Source: Candidatus Njordarchaeum guaymasense (GTDB lineage: Archaea; Asgardarchaeota; Njordarchaeia; Njordarchaeales; Njordarchaeaceae). Taken from it: a stretch of DNA of 16,733 nt. Shown one piece after another: positions 1 through 6,485 of this stretch. The notes beneath the pieces were generated by a model. It did no database searches. It was given only the letters and a program-made list of their open reading frames with translations, and was not told where the DNA came from. The position numbers and the translations under genes are program-made. Position 1 is the first letter of the stretch; every line of letters starts with the position of its first letter. Where the stretch lies: contig JAUQYT010000142.1 of NCBI GenBank assembly GCA_030587605.1, positions 1 through 16,733 on the forward strand, in the 5' to 3' direction.

Positions 1-43
1 ATGATTAGGCCCCACCTCGCGGAAGATGTTTCTATACTCCCCA

Positions 44-56
44 CGCATATATAACT
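44..56 (-). promoter_or_regulatory. Possible minus-strand promoter reading off the left edge
   Basis: On the minus strand an AT-rich TATA-like stretch (GTTATATATG) lies here. About 30 nt further along that strand is a ribosome-site-like GAGGTGGGG (positions 18 to 10). Spacing would place a start codon right at or just beyond position 1, so a divergent gene probably begins outside the window. Only the promoter-like elements are visible, so this is an inference. Confidence 0.35.
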
Positions 57-102
57 ATCCATTTACCGAAAGCTCATCTAGGAAATGAGACATTGTTCCC
101 AC

Positions 103-115
103 TGCGAATTTCGCA
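103..115. promoter_or_regulatory. 13-bp palindrome, candidate operator
   Basis: TGCGAA-T-TTCGCA is a perfect inverted repeat with 6-bp arms around one base. It sits between the outward-facing TATA-like element at 44-56 and the duplicated promoter at 134-167, where a regulator of both genes could bind. No bound protein is known; operator function is inferred from position and symmetry. Confidence 0.35.
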
Positions 116-133
116 TCACAGCAGTTAGGGAAG

Positions 134-167
134 GAAAAAGGTTTATACTAGGTGAAAAAGGTTTATA
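134..167 (+). promoter_or_regulatory. Duplicated BRE/TATA promoter motif
   Basis: The 14-mer GAAAAAGGTTTATA occurs at 134-147 and again, identical, at 154-167, exactly 20 bp apart. Each copy looks like a purine-rich archaeal BRE followed by a TATA box (TTTATA). Transcription would start about 25 bp downstream of the copy used, near 170 or 190, giving a leader of roughly 35-55 nt before the Roadblock gene at 225. Confidence 0.6.
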
Positions 168-224
168 GCAAATGTACCTCACTAAGATTCTCTGGAAAGG
201 CCAGGCCGTGAGGGCAACAACGGG

Positions 225-686
225 ATGAGCAAGAAAAAACCTTCTCCGGGAACTAGCGTGAGCGAAGAAGCTGCTTTACTAGACTTTAGGGCGATCCAGG
301 ACATACTAGCATCACTTCCCAATGATTGTCCAGGTATCTCAGGTAGCGCTGTGCTGACAAAGGATGGGCTACCGATAGCCTCTGTCATCCTACCAGAGGG
401 CGTTGATGAAGCTATCGTTGCTGCGGTCTCCGCCTCAATCTTGACGAGTGGCAAGATTGCGGCAAGTGAACTCAAACACAGAGGAGGAGTCAGGAGAGTA
501 GTTGTTGAAACTGAGAACGGCATGATAGTTGTGCAGGGGATCCCCGATGCCGAGTCAGTACTAACCATAACAGCTGACAAGGACACCAAGATGGGGCTAA
601 TTTTCCTGGCGATGGAGAGATCAATAAGAAAGCTCAGGGTAGAACTAACAAGGTTCATGGGCGAAAGTACTAGACTACCAAAATAA
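225..686 (+). CDS. Roadblock/LC7 domain protein
   Basis: A 153-residue protein with one Roadblock/LC7 fold over residues about 22-140. The family pattern is clear: a first strand and turn (SAVLTKDGLPIAS, 41-53), the central helix (EAIVAAVSASILTSGKIAASEL, about 62-83, given here only as a landmark) and the paired strands RRVVVETENG and MIVVQGI (90-106). Residues 1-20 are charged and probably flexible. Roadblock proteins dimerise and act as regulators or platforms for small GTPases; in archaea they are common but mostly uncharacterised. The start at ATG 225 is supported by GTGAGGG at 208-214, ten bases upstream. The gene stands alone; no GTPase is adjacent in the window, so its partner is unknown. 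Fold assignment is firm, role is not. Confidence 0.85.
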   Translation: MSKKKPSPGTSVSEEAALLDFRAIQDILASLPNDCPGISGSAVLTKDGLPIASVILPEGVDEAIVAAVSASILTSGKIAASELKHRGGVRRVVVETENGMIVVQGIPDAESVLTITADKDTKMGLIFLAMERSIRKLRVELTRFMGESTRLPK

Positions 687-698
687 AAAGTTGTGGTT

Positions 699-806
699 CT
701 ATTTCTTCGAGAGGGACTTGAAGGCTTCTACTAGCTCGTTCTTGATATCCTTGAAGTTTCCCAGCCTCGAGTTTCGGAGATCTTCTATGGCGTCCGTCAG
801 CTTCAT
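699..806 (-). CDS. Possible 35-residue small protein
   Basis: A short open frame of 35 codons starting at the ATG at 804-806 on the minus strand. A strong ribosome site (GGAGG, minus strand, 817-821) lies ten bases upstream. The peptide is highly charged (it begins MKLTDAIEDLR and ends FKSLSKK) and would form an amphipathic helix, as real small archaeal proteins often do. It ends 12 bp from the convergent Roadblock gene. No family is recognised. A longer frame overlapping it on the same strand lacks a usable ribosome site. Coding status rests on the ribosome site and composition only; conservation in related genomes would decide. Confidence 0.45.
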   Translation of the reverse strand: MKLTDAIEDLRNSRLGNFKDIKNELVEAFKSLSKK

Positions 807-980
807 TTTGCGGATGCCTCCCCAAAGAGAACTTCAAAGGACTTTCACATTTATCACGACTCACTGTTTGCAGATTTCTATTATTTGCTATACTAAGAGG
901 AGAAAAAGTCGAAGATCCATCCGACACGGATACGATGACCAGCAGTAATAATATGCGTATCAGTATTTTCATCGGTAATA

Positions 981-990
981 TTTATATATC
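981..990 (+). promoter_or_regulatory. TATA box of the TRASH-like gene
   Basis: TTTATATATC in an AT-rich stretch. About 25 bp downstream lies the ATG of a ten-codon mini frame (1008-1037), so this mini frame could be translated leaderless at the 5' end of the message. The TRASH-like gene then follows from 1056. Confidence 0.55.
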
Positions 991-1055
991 CGTATAGATA
1001 CTACACCATGAAAAAGAGCATCTCGATCCACTCGTAGACGGTGATGATATCAAAA

Positions 1056-1205
1056 ATGACGCGATGCGAAACGTGCGGGCGTGAGCTTACGGCAAGAAGC
1101 GAAATTGAGGATGTCAATTATGATGGGAATCCTGTCCACTTCTGCAGCGACCACTGCAAAACAACGTGGGAAGAAATCATCAGAAATGTCTCGGTAGCCC
1201 ACTAA
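1056..1205 (+). CDS. TRASH/YHS-like zinc-finger microprotein
   Basis: A 49-residue protein beginning MTRCETCGREL. It carries a CxxC pair (C4, C7) and a second pair in HFCSDHC (C31, C35), the spacing expected of a treble-clef TRASH/YHS-type metal-binding domain, with a hydrophobic core VNYDGNPVHF between them. Such domains bind Zn or heavy metals and serve as metal sensors, chaperones or parts of regulators; here the domain is the whole protein. The start at 1056 is chosen because GGTGAT (1040-1045) lies ten bases upstream. In-frame alternatives at GTG 1041 and ATG 1044 would add five or four residues but have no ribosome site. No metal transporter or regulator is directly adjacent, so the ligand is not predicted. 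Confidence 0.7.
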   Translation: MTRCETCGRELTARSEIEDVNYDGNPVHFCSDHCKTTWEEIIRNVSVAH

Positions 1206-1367
1206 TATAGTGATCAGCAGGAGAGCTAGGCACGCAAATAGGTCAGATTGCGGTGGATGGCTTGATTCTCAGGATGATGGATCTCCACCTGAACTTATTT
1301 TTACCACTCCTCATCTCTCTGTTACCAGCAGAAAAAGTAGGGAAAGCAGGATGGAATATTGCTCCTG
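1206..1367. other. Intergenic stretch without a supported gene
   Basis: This 162-bp stretch separates the TRASH-like gene from the convergent dodecin-like gene. Short frames cross it but none has a convincing ribosome site or recognisable product. AAAAA at 1332-1336 reads as a T-tract on the minus strand about 30 nt past the dodecin-like stop and may help terminate that transcript. Confidence 0.4.
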
Positions 1368-1571
1368 CTATCGTTCAACTTCGAAGGCTATTCGAACCTC
1401 AGCTCTGAATGCTGTTACTTTGTTGTTGTCGACTTTTACGTCCATCTTCAAAACTTCGGCCCTCTTGATGCCTCTGACTGTCTTGGCTGTCTCTTCGACT
1501 GCGCTCCTGACTGCTTCAGCGAATGATTCGTCAGATATGCCTACGACATCTATTAATTTCCAAACGGGCAT
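1368..1571 (-). CDS. Dodecin-like protein lacking the flavin Trp
   Basis: A 67-residue protein with the full dodecin beta-alpha-beta-beta pattern: MPVWKLIDVVGIS as strand 1, the helix from about residue 18 to 33 (FAEAVRSAVEETAKTV), and two long strands ending RAEVRIAFEVER. Dodecins assemble as hollow 12-mers that store flavins or, in some members, other small ligands. The conserved Trp that stacks on the flavin (in the usual N-I-x-W-x-E-V segment) is replaced by Arg in GIKRAEV, so flavin binding of the classic type is doubtful. The ATG at 1571 follows a strong GGAGG (1580-1584) with eight-base spacing. It lies 84 bp downstream of the ABC permease on the same strand and could be read through from it or use its own weak TATA-like element near 1612-1621. 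Confidence 0.8.
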   Translation of the reverse strand: MPVWKLIDVVGISDESFAEAVRSAVEETAKTVRGIKRAEVLKMDVKVDNNKVTAFRAEVRIAFEVER

Positions 1572-1655
1572 CCTAGTCTCCTCCTTTCTGTTACTATGAT
1601 GGTCTCAAGACGTAGTTAAGTGTTCTGGTTACACCGAACGTCGTTAGGTGAATTG

Positions 1656-2774
1656 TCATAGTTCCTCACGGAAGGTTTTCACGGCTAGGAATAGCATTAG
1701 TGCAAGGAACAGAAGAAGGGCGAGTATGTATCCAGATACTGCAGTGATGTCAAGACCCTTCACCATCACGTCTCGCAGCGCCTGCGTCGAGTAGGTCATG
1801 GGTATCAAGTAGGAAAATACCTGAAGCCATGAGGGCATTGTCTCGATTGGAATGAGAAGACCGCCAAGTATGATTGATGGGAATATCACCATGGGCACAA
1901 ATTGGACAGCTTGGAGTTCCGTTTTAGCGAGAACGGAGAGGGCGATCCCCATCGTTAGGGATCCCATGGCAAAAAGGACTATTATGGCGTAGGCCAAGAT
2001 GATGCTACCTCTTATTGTTAGGTCGAAGAGTATGACTGTTAGACCGAGAACTATTGTGGATTGGATGGCTGATATGACGCTGAAAGCAAACATGTATCCA
2101 AGAATGATGTCCATCTTCGTTGCAGGGGAAGCCAAGATCCTTTCCAGGGTTCCGTCTCGTCTCTCTCTTACGAGCAAGACAACACTAAGGAGAATGGCGA
2201 TTATCATGATGGCGAAGGAGACTATTCCAGGGGCCATGAAGTCAATTGTCTTTAATTCCTCATTTCCATAAACATATGTAGTCTCGAAACCGATGTTAGA
2301 TCCCTTTGTCAATTGCTTTTCCATTGCAAGGTGGATACTACCCAGTACCGCTTGGCTAACTTGAGGATTGGTATTGTCAATGAGTATGGTGATGGTCACA
2401 TTTCCAGCGTGCGTTATCAATGCCTGGGAGAAGTTCTCAGGGAAATGTACGATGCACGTATAATGACCGCTTCTTATCAGTTCTTCGGCTTCCTGCAGAT
2501 TGGTGCCGGTTAAGTTTGATAAGGCCACAGTTCTGTCGTCAGCAAGGGTCTCTATTATGCTATTACTGAGATCAGGGACTAATGAGGGATGATCGTCGTC
2601 TATGAAACCAGTCTTGACGTCAGCGACCTTGACACTGAAGCCGTACCCGATGACTAGGACGAATGCTATGGGCACGATTATTATGAGTCCCATCGTTCTG
2701 CGATCCCTGCGGATCTGCCTCCAGATTCGAACAGTAAGAGCAAGTGAACGCTTGATACTGACCATGTCTCTCAT
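1656..2774 (-). CDS. ABC-2 type exporter permease
   Basis: A 372-residue integral membrane protein of the ABC-2 export family. A first membrane helix (about 29-48) is followed by an extracytoplasmic domain of about 130 residues (about 49-180), then five C-terminal helices ending near residue 367. The cytoplasmic segment RERRDGTLERILASP after the second helix is the family coupling motif that contacts the ATPase. Relatives export drugs, lipids, antibiotics or polysaccharides, or insert membrane components; substrate cannot be read from sequence. The ATG at 2774 overlaps the ATPase stop by four bases (ATGA), the classic sign of translational coupling, with GGAGG just upstream. The two proteins should form a transporter with two copies of each. 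Confidence 0.88.
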   Translation of the reverse strand: MRDMVSIKRSLALTVRIWRQIRRDRRTMGLIIIVPIAFVLVIGYGFSVKVADVKTGFIDDDHPSLVPDLSNSIIETLADDRTVALSNLTGTNLQEAEELIRSGHYTCIVHFPENFSQALITHAGNVTITILIDNTNPQVSQAVLGSIHLAMEKQLTKGSNIGFETTYVYGNEELKTIDFMAPGIVSFAIMIIAILLSVVLLVRERRDGTLERILASPATKMDIILGYMFAFSVISAIQSTIVLGLTVILFDLTIRGSIILAYAIIVLFAMGSLTMGIALSVLAKTELQAVQFVPMVIFPSIILGGLLIPIETMPSWLQVFSYLIPMTYSTQALRDVMVKGLDITAVSGYILALLLFLALMLFLAVKTFREEL

Positions 2775-3538
2775 CCTCCCTCCGATTCCTCATTTCCTTT
2801 CCCTTGCGCTACTCTGATGAATATGTCTTCGAGGGTGGCGCCTCCAAACTTAGACCTCAGACTCGCAGGATCTCCTTCCAATATGACCTTTCCTTCCCTC
2901 ATCATCCCAACAGTGTCACAGTTCTCGACTTCAGCCAGATAGTGAGTCGTCAACACTATGGTCACTCCGGAGTCTCGCAGAGCCTTGAAATGCGACCAAA
3001 GTGCATCTCTAAAAACGGGATCTATTCCAACAGTCGGTTCATCCAAGAAGAGGAGTTCTGGAGAGTGAATCAGGGTACAAGCTAGACTAAGTCGTCTTAT
3101 TGTTCCACCTGAGAGCTGACTCACGACCCTGTCCATAGGTTCCTCAAGTTTCATCAGGCGTTCCAGTTCCCCTATTCGATGCCTGAGCTTATCACCTCTA
3201 AAACCTTGCAGGGCGCCAAAGAACATGAGATTCTCACGGGCGGAAAGGTCAGAATAGAGTGCAAGCGACTGCGGCATGACTCCAATCCTGTGTCGTATCT
3301 TCACTGTTTGGGCCGGGATATCAAGACCGAGAACCTTAACCTTGCCTGCGGTTGGGCGCAACTTTCCTATCATCATTCGAAGAGCAGTAGTCTTACCCGC
3401 CGCATTAGGTCCCACGAGACCATAGATGCTTCCTCTTCTTACTTCGAGGTTGAAGTCCCTTACAGCTGTCAGGTCGCCAAAAACTTTCTTCAGTCCAGTA
3501 GTCTCTACCACTACCTCAACCGCCTTGTCCTTTTTCAA
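2771..3538 (-). CDS. ABC exporter ATP-binding subunit
   Basis: A 255-residue ABC ATPase that would drive the overlapping ABC-2 permease. Visible motifs are Walker A GPNAAGKT (43-50), Q-loop MPQS (88-91), signature LSGGT (142-146), Walker B LLFLDEP (162-168), D-loop GID and the switch His199 in TTHY. The C-terminal part (from about 205) resembles the DrrA/CcmA type used by ABC-2 exporters. Walker A has Ala where GPNGAGKT is usual, but the Lys and Thr that bind nucleotide are present, so it should be active. The start is TTG at 3538, since no in-frame ATG lies nearby and GGAGGAGTGG sits upstream. A 17-bp palindrome at 3595-3611 lies in its promoter region. Confidence 0.9.
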   Translation of the reverse strand: MKKDKAVEVVVETTGLKKVFGDLTAVRDFNLEVRRGSIYGLVGPNAAGKTTALRMMIGKLRPTAGKVKVLGLDIPAQTVKIRHRIGVMPQSLALYSDLSARENLMFFGALQGFRGDKLRHRIGELERLMKLEEPMDRVVSQLSGGTIRRLSLACTLIHSPELLFLDEPTVGIDPVFRDALWSHFKALRDSGVTIVLTTHYLAEVENCDTVGMMREGKVILEGDPASLRSKFGGATLEDIFIRVAQGKGNEESEGG

Positions 3539-3594
3539 ATCCTAACCACTCCTCCGTTTGCGAGATCAGTTCTCCTTTCTATCAAAGTGGGCCA

Positions 3595-3611
3595 TCCAGA
3601 TTTCATCTGGA
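3595..3611. promoter_or_regulatory. 17-bp palindrome upstream of ABC operon
   Basis: TCCAGAT-TTC-ATCTGGA is a perfect inverted repeat (7-bp arms, 3-bp centre) about 57 bp upstream of the ABC ATPase start. On the minus strand a TATA-like TTTGATAG (about 3579-3586) follows directly, so a regulator bound here would abut the promoter. This is typical placement for a repressor of a drug-type exporter. No regulator gene is in the window; function is inferred. Confidence 0.45.
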
Positions 3612-3685
3612 CGTAACACACATCCGCGAAGAACCTGAAAAGCAGGCGTGTTCACATCCTCCGAGATAGCTAGTGCAGCCCAAAT

Positions 3686-3692
3686 GATATAA
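3686..3692 (+). promoter_or_regulatory. Candidate TATA box of the MFS gene
   Basis: GATATAA about 50 bp upstream of ATG 3741 would give a start of transcription near 3715 and a leader of about 25 nt carrying the ribosome site GAGGAG (3725-3730). Its complement also reads as a TATA-like TTATATC toward the ABC operon, though at a long distance from that start. Confidence 0.4.
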
Positions 3693-3740
3693 CCGTGTTG
3701 TTACCAATGGAGTGACATTCAGCAGAGGAGAATAACGTGG

Positions 3741-5177
3741 ATGGACATGTTCTCCCTCGGGGAAGAGGATACTGAAGACGATAGAAGCAGAAAAACTAGA
3801 AACCTTATTCCTCATCCCATCAAAAGCTATTTAGGTCTCGTTTGTGCAATAGTAGAAACCAATAGAGTTCTATCTTTGAGGGGAGTGACACACGCGTCAA
3901 AAGAGAAAAATGTCCGAGCCTACGGCTATCGATGGGCTGTGCTATTCGTCTTCGGTTTCGTGTTCATGATGAGTCAGCTGATGTGGATGGCGTTTTCTCT
4001 GGTTCGAAGTGAAGTAACTCCTGTGATGGGGCTTCCAGCTGGTGACCCGTCCGTTGTTCTCTTGACAGCTTCACAACCATTGGTGTTCATTTTTATATCG
4101 ATCCCAGTCGGAATGTTGGCTGATCGCAAAGGGTTGCTTCTTGTAGCGGGTTCTGGTTCCATAATCTTGACATTCTTTGGTACACTGAGGATATTCTTGA
4201 TCGATGACTTCATGATGGTCTTCATCTGTCAGTTGGGTCTCTCAGTAGGAGCTGTTATGGTCCAGAACTGCATTACTTACCTGAGCGTACATTGGTTCCC
4301 AAGGAAAGAGAGGACACTTGCAACTGGTGTAAGCACATTATTCATGCTTCTCGGTATGCTCATAGGATCCACAATGAGTTTGCTTCTCTGGTCTGTTCCC
4401 CTATATGGACAGGCGGGGTTCACTGTCGCCCTAGCACGGCAGAGCATTGTGTCCATACTCACAATTCAGTCAATACTTGCAGTGGTGTTCACAGTACTAT
4501 TCTTCCTTATAGCGAGAGACAGACCCAAATACCCACCCGATGTCGAAGAAGTCGTAACGAAGAAACCCAGCTTCATGCCGATGCTTAAGGATAGGAATGT
4601 GTGGGTTATCTCATATGGTTTCTTTGTCGGCATGGCAATCATCATTGGCCTAACAGCGATTCTTGAAACACTACTTCCAAGTTTGGGCATCCCTGCTACA
4701 GTAGGTCTAGGAAACCCGGTTGTAATCGTCCAAACGCTCATACTAGCCTTTGCAATAGCCGGTTCCATAATAATTTCAGGCATCTCCGACAAGGTTCAAA
4801 GAAGAAAACCATTCCTTCTCTTCTCATTATTCATCGGCGCCATCGCAACTCTCATCTTGGGAATTAGCACCGTAGCAGCACTCTCATATGTCGTGGCCGC
4901 TATACTGGGGTTCTCACTAACCAGCGTGATGCCTGTGGCTCTATCCACACTCGAGGAGTTCAAGTCAGTAGGACCACAACTATCAGGCGCAAGCGCGGGA
5001 CTAGCATTCGAATTCGGGAACTTGGGTGGTTTCTTAGGCACTTTACTCTTGGAAGCTTTGAGGGTCGACACATCGTATTTCTTCTCAATCCTGTTCTTGT
5101 TCATAGCCGCGGTGATCGCCACTGGACTGGTTCTGATAATCCCAGAAACGGCAAGACGAGCGAAACCCAAGAAATAG
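3741..5177 (+). CDS. Major facilitator superfamily transporter
   Basis: A 478-residue secondary transporter. Residues from about 62 (YRWAVLFVFGFVFMMSQLMW) to 470 form some twelve membrane helices in two halves. A family loop motif (GMLADRKGL) follows helix 2, its equivalent (SGISDKVQRRKP) lies in the second half, and a charged loop of about 35 residues separates the halves. The N-terminal helix resembles the group that includes FLVCR-like transporters; substrate cannot be assigned. The first 60 residues are an acidic-then-basic extension not usual in the family. ATG 3741 is supported by GAGGAG ten bases upstream and a TATA-like element; GTG 3885 (residue 49) is the alternative and would give a more typical length of 430. 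A T-tract follows at 5185-5203. Confidence 0.85.
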   Translation: MDMFSLGEEDTEDDRSRKTRNLIPHPIKSYLGLVCAIVETNRVLSLRGVTHASKEKNVRAYGYRWAVLFVFGFVFMMSQLMWMAFSLVRSEVTPVMGLPAGDPSVVLLTASQPLVFIFISIPVGMLADRKGLLLVAGSGSIILTFFGTLRIFLIDDFMMVFICQLGLSVGAVMVQNCITYLSVHWFPRKERTLATGVSTLFMLLGMLIGSTMSLLLWSVPLYGQAGFTVALARQSIVSILTIQSILAVVFTVLFFLIARDRPKYPPDVEEVVTKKPSFMPMLKDRNVWVISYGFFVGMAIIIGLTAILETLLPSLGIPATVGLGNPVVIVQTLILAFAIAGSIIISGISDKVQRRKPFLLFSLFIGAIATLILGISTVAALSYVVAAILGFSLTSVMPVALSTLEEFKSVGPQLSGASAGLAFEFGNLGGFLGTLLLEALRVDTSYFFSILFLFIAAVIATGLVLIIPETARRAKPKK

Positions 5178-5184
5178 ACACCCA

Positions 5185-5203
5185 TCTTCTCCCCCTTTTT
5201 CTT
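5185..5203 (+). terminator. Pyrimidine-run terminator after MFS gene
   Basis: An uninterrupted pyrimidine stretch (CTTCTCCCCCTTTTTCTT) starts about 8 bp past the MFS stop, matching T-rich archaeal termination signals. The next promoter (TTATAA, 5202-5207) begins immediately after it. Confidence 0.5.
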
Positions 5204-5207
5204 ATAA
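5202..5207 (+). promoter_or_regulatory. TATA box of the M24 gene
   Basis: TTATAA sits about 50 bp before ATG 5251. Predicted transcription start is near 5230, giving a short leader that contains the ribosome site AGGTG (5237-5241). Confidence 0.45.
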
Positions 5208-5250
5208 GCAGGCTTCACTTAGATGACAGGCAGATCAGGTGTGGTTAGCT

Positions 5251-6399
5251 ATGACAATGAGAATCGATACAGAAGAGTACTCCGAAAGAATCAGGAATTT
5301 GAGATCCCTCATCGAGGAAGAAGGATTGGACGTATACCTTGCTGGCACTGTGGAGAACGCGTACTACCTATCGGGTCTTGCTTATCGCCCCTATGAAAGG
5401 ATCTTCTTTGTTGTCGTCCCGCGAGACGATGAACCGTTTCTCTTCGTTCCCAAGCTTGAGGAGGAACATGCGAAGAAAATCTCTTGGATAAAGAATGTGA
5501 GCTCATATTCTGAGTATCCCGCGGGAAGGGGCAGAGAGTGGTTCACCGTTCTGAGAAGTCACCTCATCGAATATAAGAAAAAAGGAATTGAGTCAACCTT
5601 GCCCATAGGGATAAAACAGTCTCTCAATGGCAGTCACCTAGAGCTGAGAGTCGTCGACTTGGTGGAGCACCTAAGAATAGTCAAATCCACTAAGGAAGTA
5701 GAGAAGATACGCTTTGCCGCCAAGGTCGCTGACAAGGTCGCGCAGAGAATGTTGAAGAACTCGAAAGAAGGAGCCCCACTAATGACCATTATCGCGCCAA
5801 CAAGCCAAGAAATGTATTCAACTGTTCTTGGCAAGATACCCGACGCAAATCTACTTGTCACCAATACAACTGCCGCAGTCTGGATGGGACCAATCTCGAC
5901 CATGCCTCATCGAGCTCCCAGCGCATTCGACGTAGTGAAGAGCGGGGTTCCAAACGTCGAGTTAACCACCGTTCAAGCTGACGGTTACTCTGCTGAGTGC
6001 GAGAGAACATTCTTCGCAAAACACGCAGACCAGAAAGCAGCAAGAATATTCGGCGATATGATGGAAGCTCGAGAGAAAGCACTAAATGAAGTAAGAGAAG
6101 GAGCGCTCTGCTCAACCATCGATCTAGCCGCCAAGGATTTCCTTGTAGAGAAAGGGTACGAGAAGAACATCCTACACAGAACAGGTCACGGACTCGGAAT
6201 CGGCACACACGAGGAACCTTGGGTTGCGGAGGGATACGATTACCCCCTGAAAGAGAATATGATAATAAGCATCGAACCCGGCATCTATTTTGAAGGCTAC
6301 GGTGGTTTCAGGCACTCAGATACAGTTCTCGCAACTAGATCAGGTTATGAGATACTAACAAAGACGCCGATCGATCTGGATTCCTTGACAATTAAGTAG
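5251..6399 (+). CDS. M24-fold peptidase-like protein, altered metal site
   Basis: A 382-residue protein with an N-terminal creatinase-like domain (about 5-135) and a C-terminal pita-bread M24 domain (about 145-375). Family segments are recognisable: GYSAECERTF, RTGHGLGIGTHEEP, SIEPGIYFEG and GGFRHSDTVLAT. Active dinuclear M24 peptidases need Asp, Asp, His, Glu and Glu. Here the first Asp position (about 239) holds no acid, the second is Glu250, His313 and Glu342 are kept, and the last Glu is Ser356. It may therefore be a creatinase-type hydrolase that needs no metal, or use a different chemistry, rather than a prolidase. ATG 5251 is preferred because AGGTG precedes it by nine bases; GTG 5239 is in frame but would sit on that site. 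Its stop overlaps a possible upstream frame of the next gene. Confidence 0.8.
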   Translation: MTMRIDTEEYSERIRNLRSLIEEEGLDVYLAGTVENAYYLSGLAYRPYERIFFVVVPRDDEPFLFVPKLEEEHAKKISWIKNVSSYSEYPAGRGREWFTVLRSHLIEYKKKGIESTLPIGIKQSLNGSHLELRVVDLVEHLRIVKSTKEVEKIRFAAKVADKVAQRMLKNSKEGAPLMTIIAPTSQEMYSTVLGKIPDANLLVTNTTAAVWMGPISTMPHRAPSAFDVVKSGVPNVELTTVQADGYSAECERTFFAKHADQKAARIFGDMMEAREKALNEVREGALCSTIDLAAKDFLVEKGYEKNILHRTGHGLGIGTHEEPWVAEGYDYPLKENMIISIEPGIYFEGYGGFRHSDTVLATRSGYEILTKTPIDLDSLTIK

Positions 6400-6417
6400 T
6401 GACCGCTTTCGCGGCAA

Positions 6418-6431
6418 ATCTATATATAGAT
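6418..6431 (+). promoter_or_regulatory. Palindromic TATA promoter of phosphodiesterase gene
   Basis: ATCTATATATAGAT is a perfect 14-bp palindrome centred on TATATATA. It lies 55-68 bp upstream of GTG 6486, so transcription would start near 6450 with a leader of about 35 nt. It gives the phosphodiesterase gene its own promoter just after the M24 stop and argues against the longer upstream start. Confidence 0.55.
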
Positions 6432-6485
6432 CCAAGAAAGAGATCTCCCTTTAACAAAGAAGAGGAAAGAAGGGAGAAGGATAAC

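Noticed and set aside
182..658. 158-codon minus-strand frame opposite the Roadblock gene
   Set aside because: Low-complexity Ser/Leu-rich product, antisense to a recognised domain protein.
670..972. 100-codon minus-strand frame starting with a signal-peptide-like hydrophobic stretch
   Set aside because: Its ATG sits about 10 bp from a TATA-like stretch with no ribosome site, it overlaps the better-supported 35-codon frame, and its later part has no protein-like pattern.
1210..1599. 129-codon plus-strand frame over the dodecin-like gene
   Set aside because: It is antisense to a clear dodecin fold, is Ser/Thr-rich in the manner of antisense frames, and lacks a ribosome site.
5858..6208. 116-codon Arg/Leu-rich minus-strand frame inside the M24 gene
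   Set aside because: Compositionally biased antisense frame over a conserved protein.
6399..6485. Upstream extension of the phosphodiesterase from GTG 6399 (overlapping the M24 stop by one base)
   Set aside because: It would run through the palindromic TATA element at 6418-6431 and has no ribosome site, whereas GTG 6486 has both a promoter and GGGAGAAGG.
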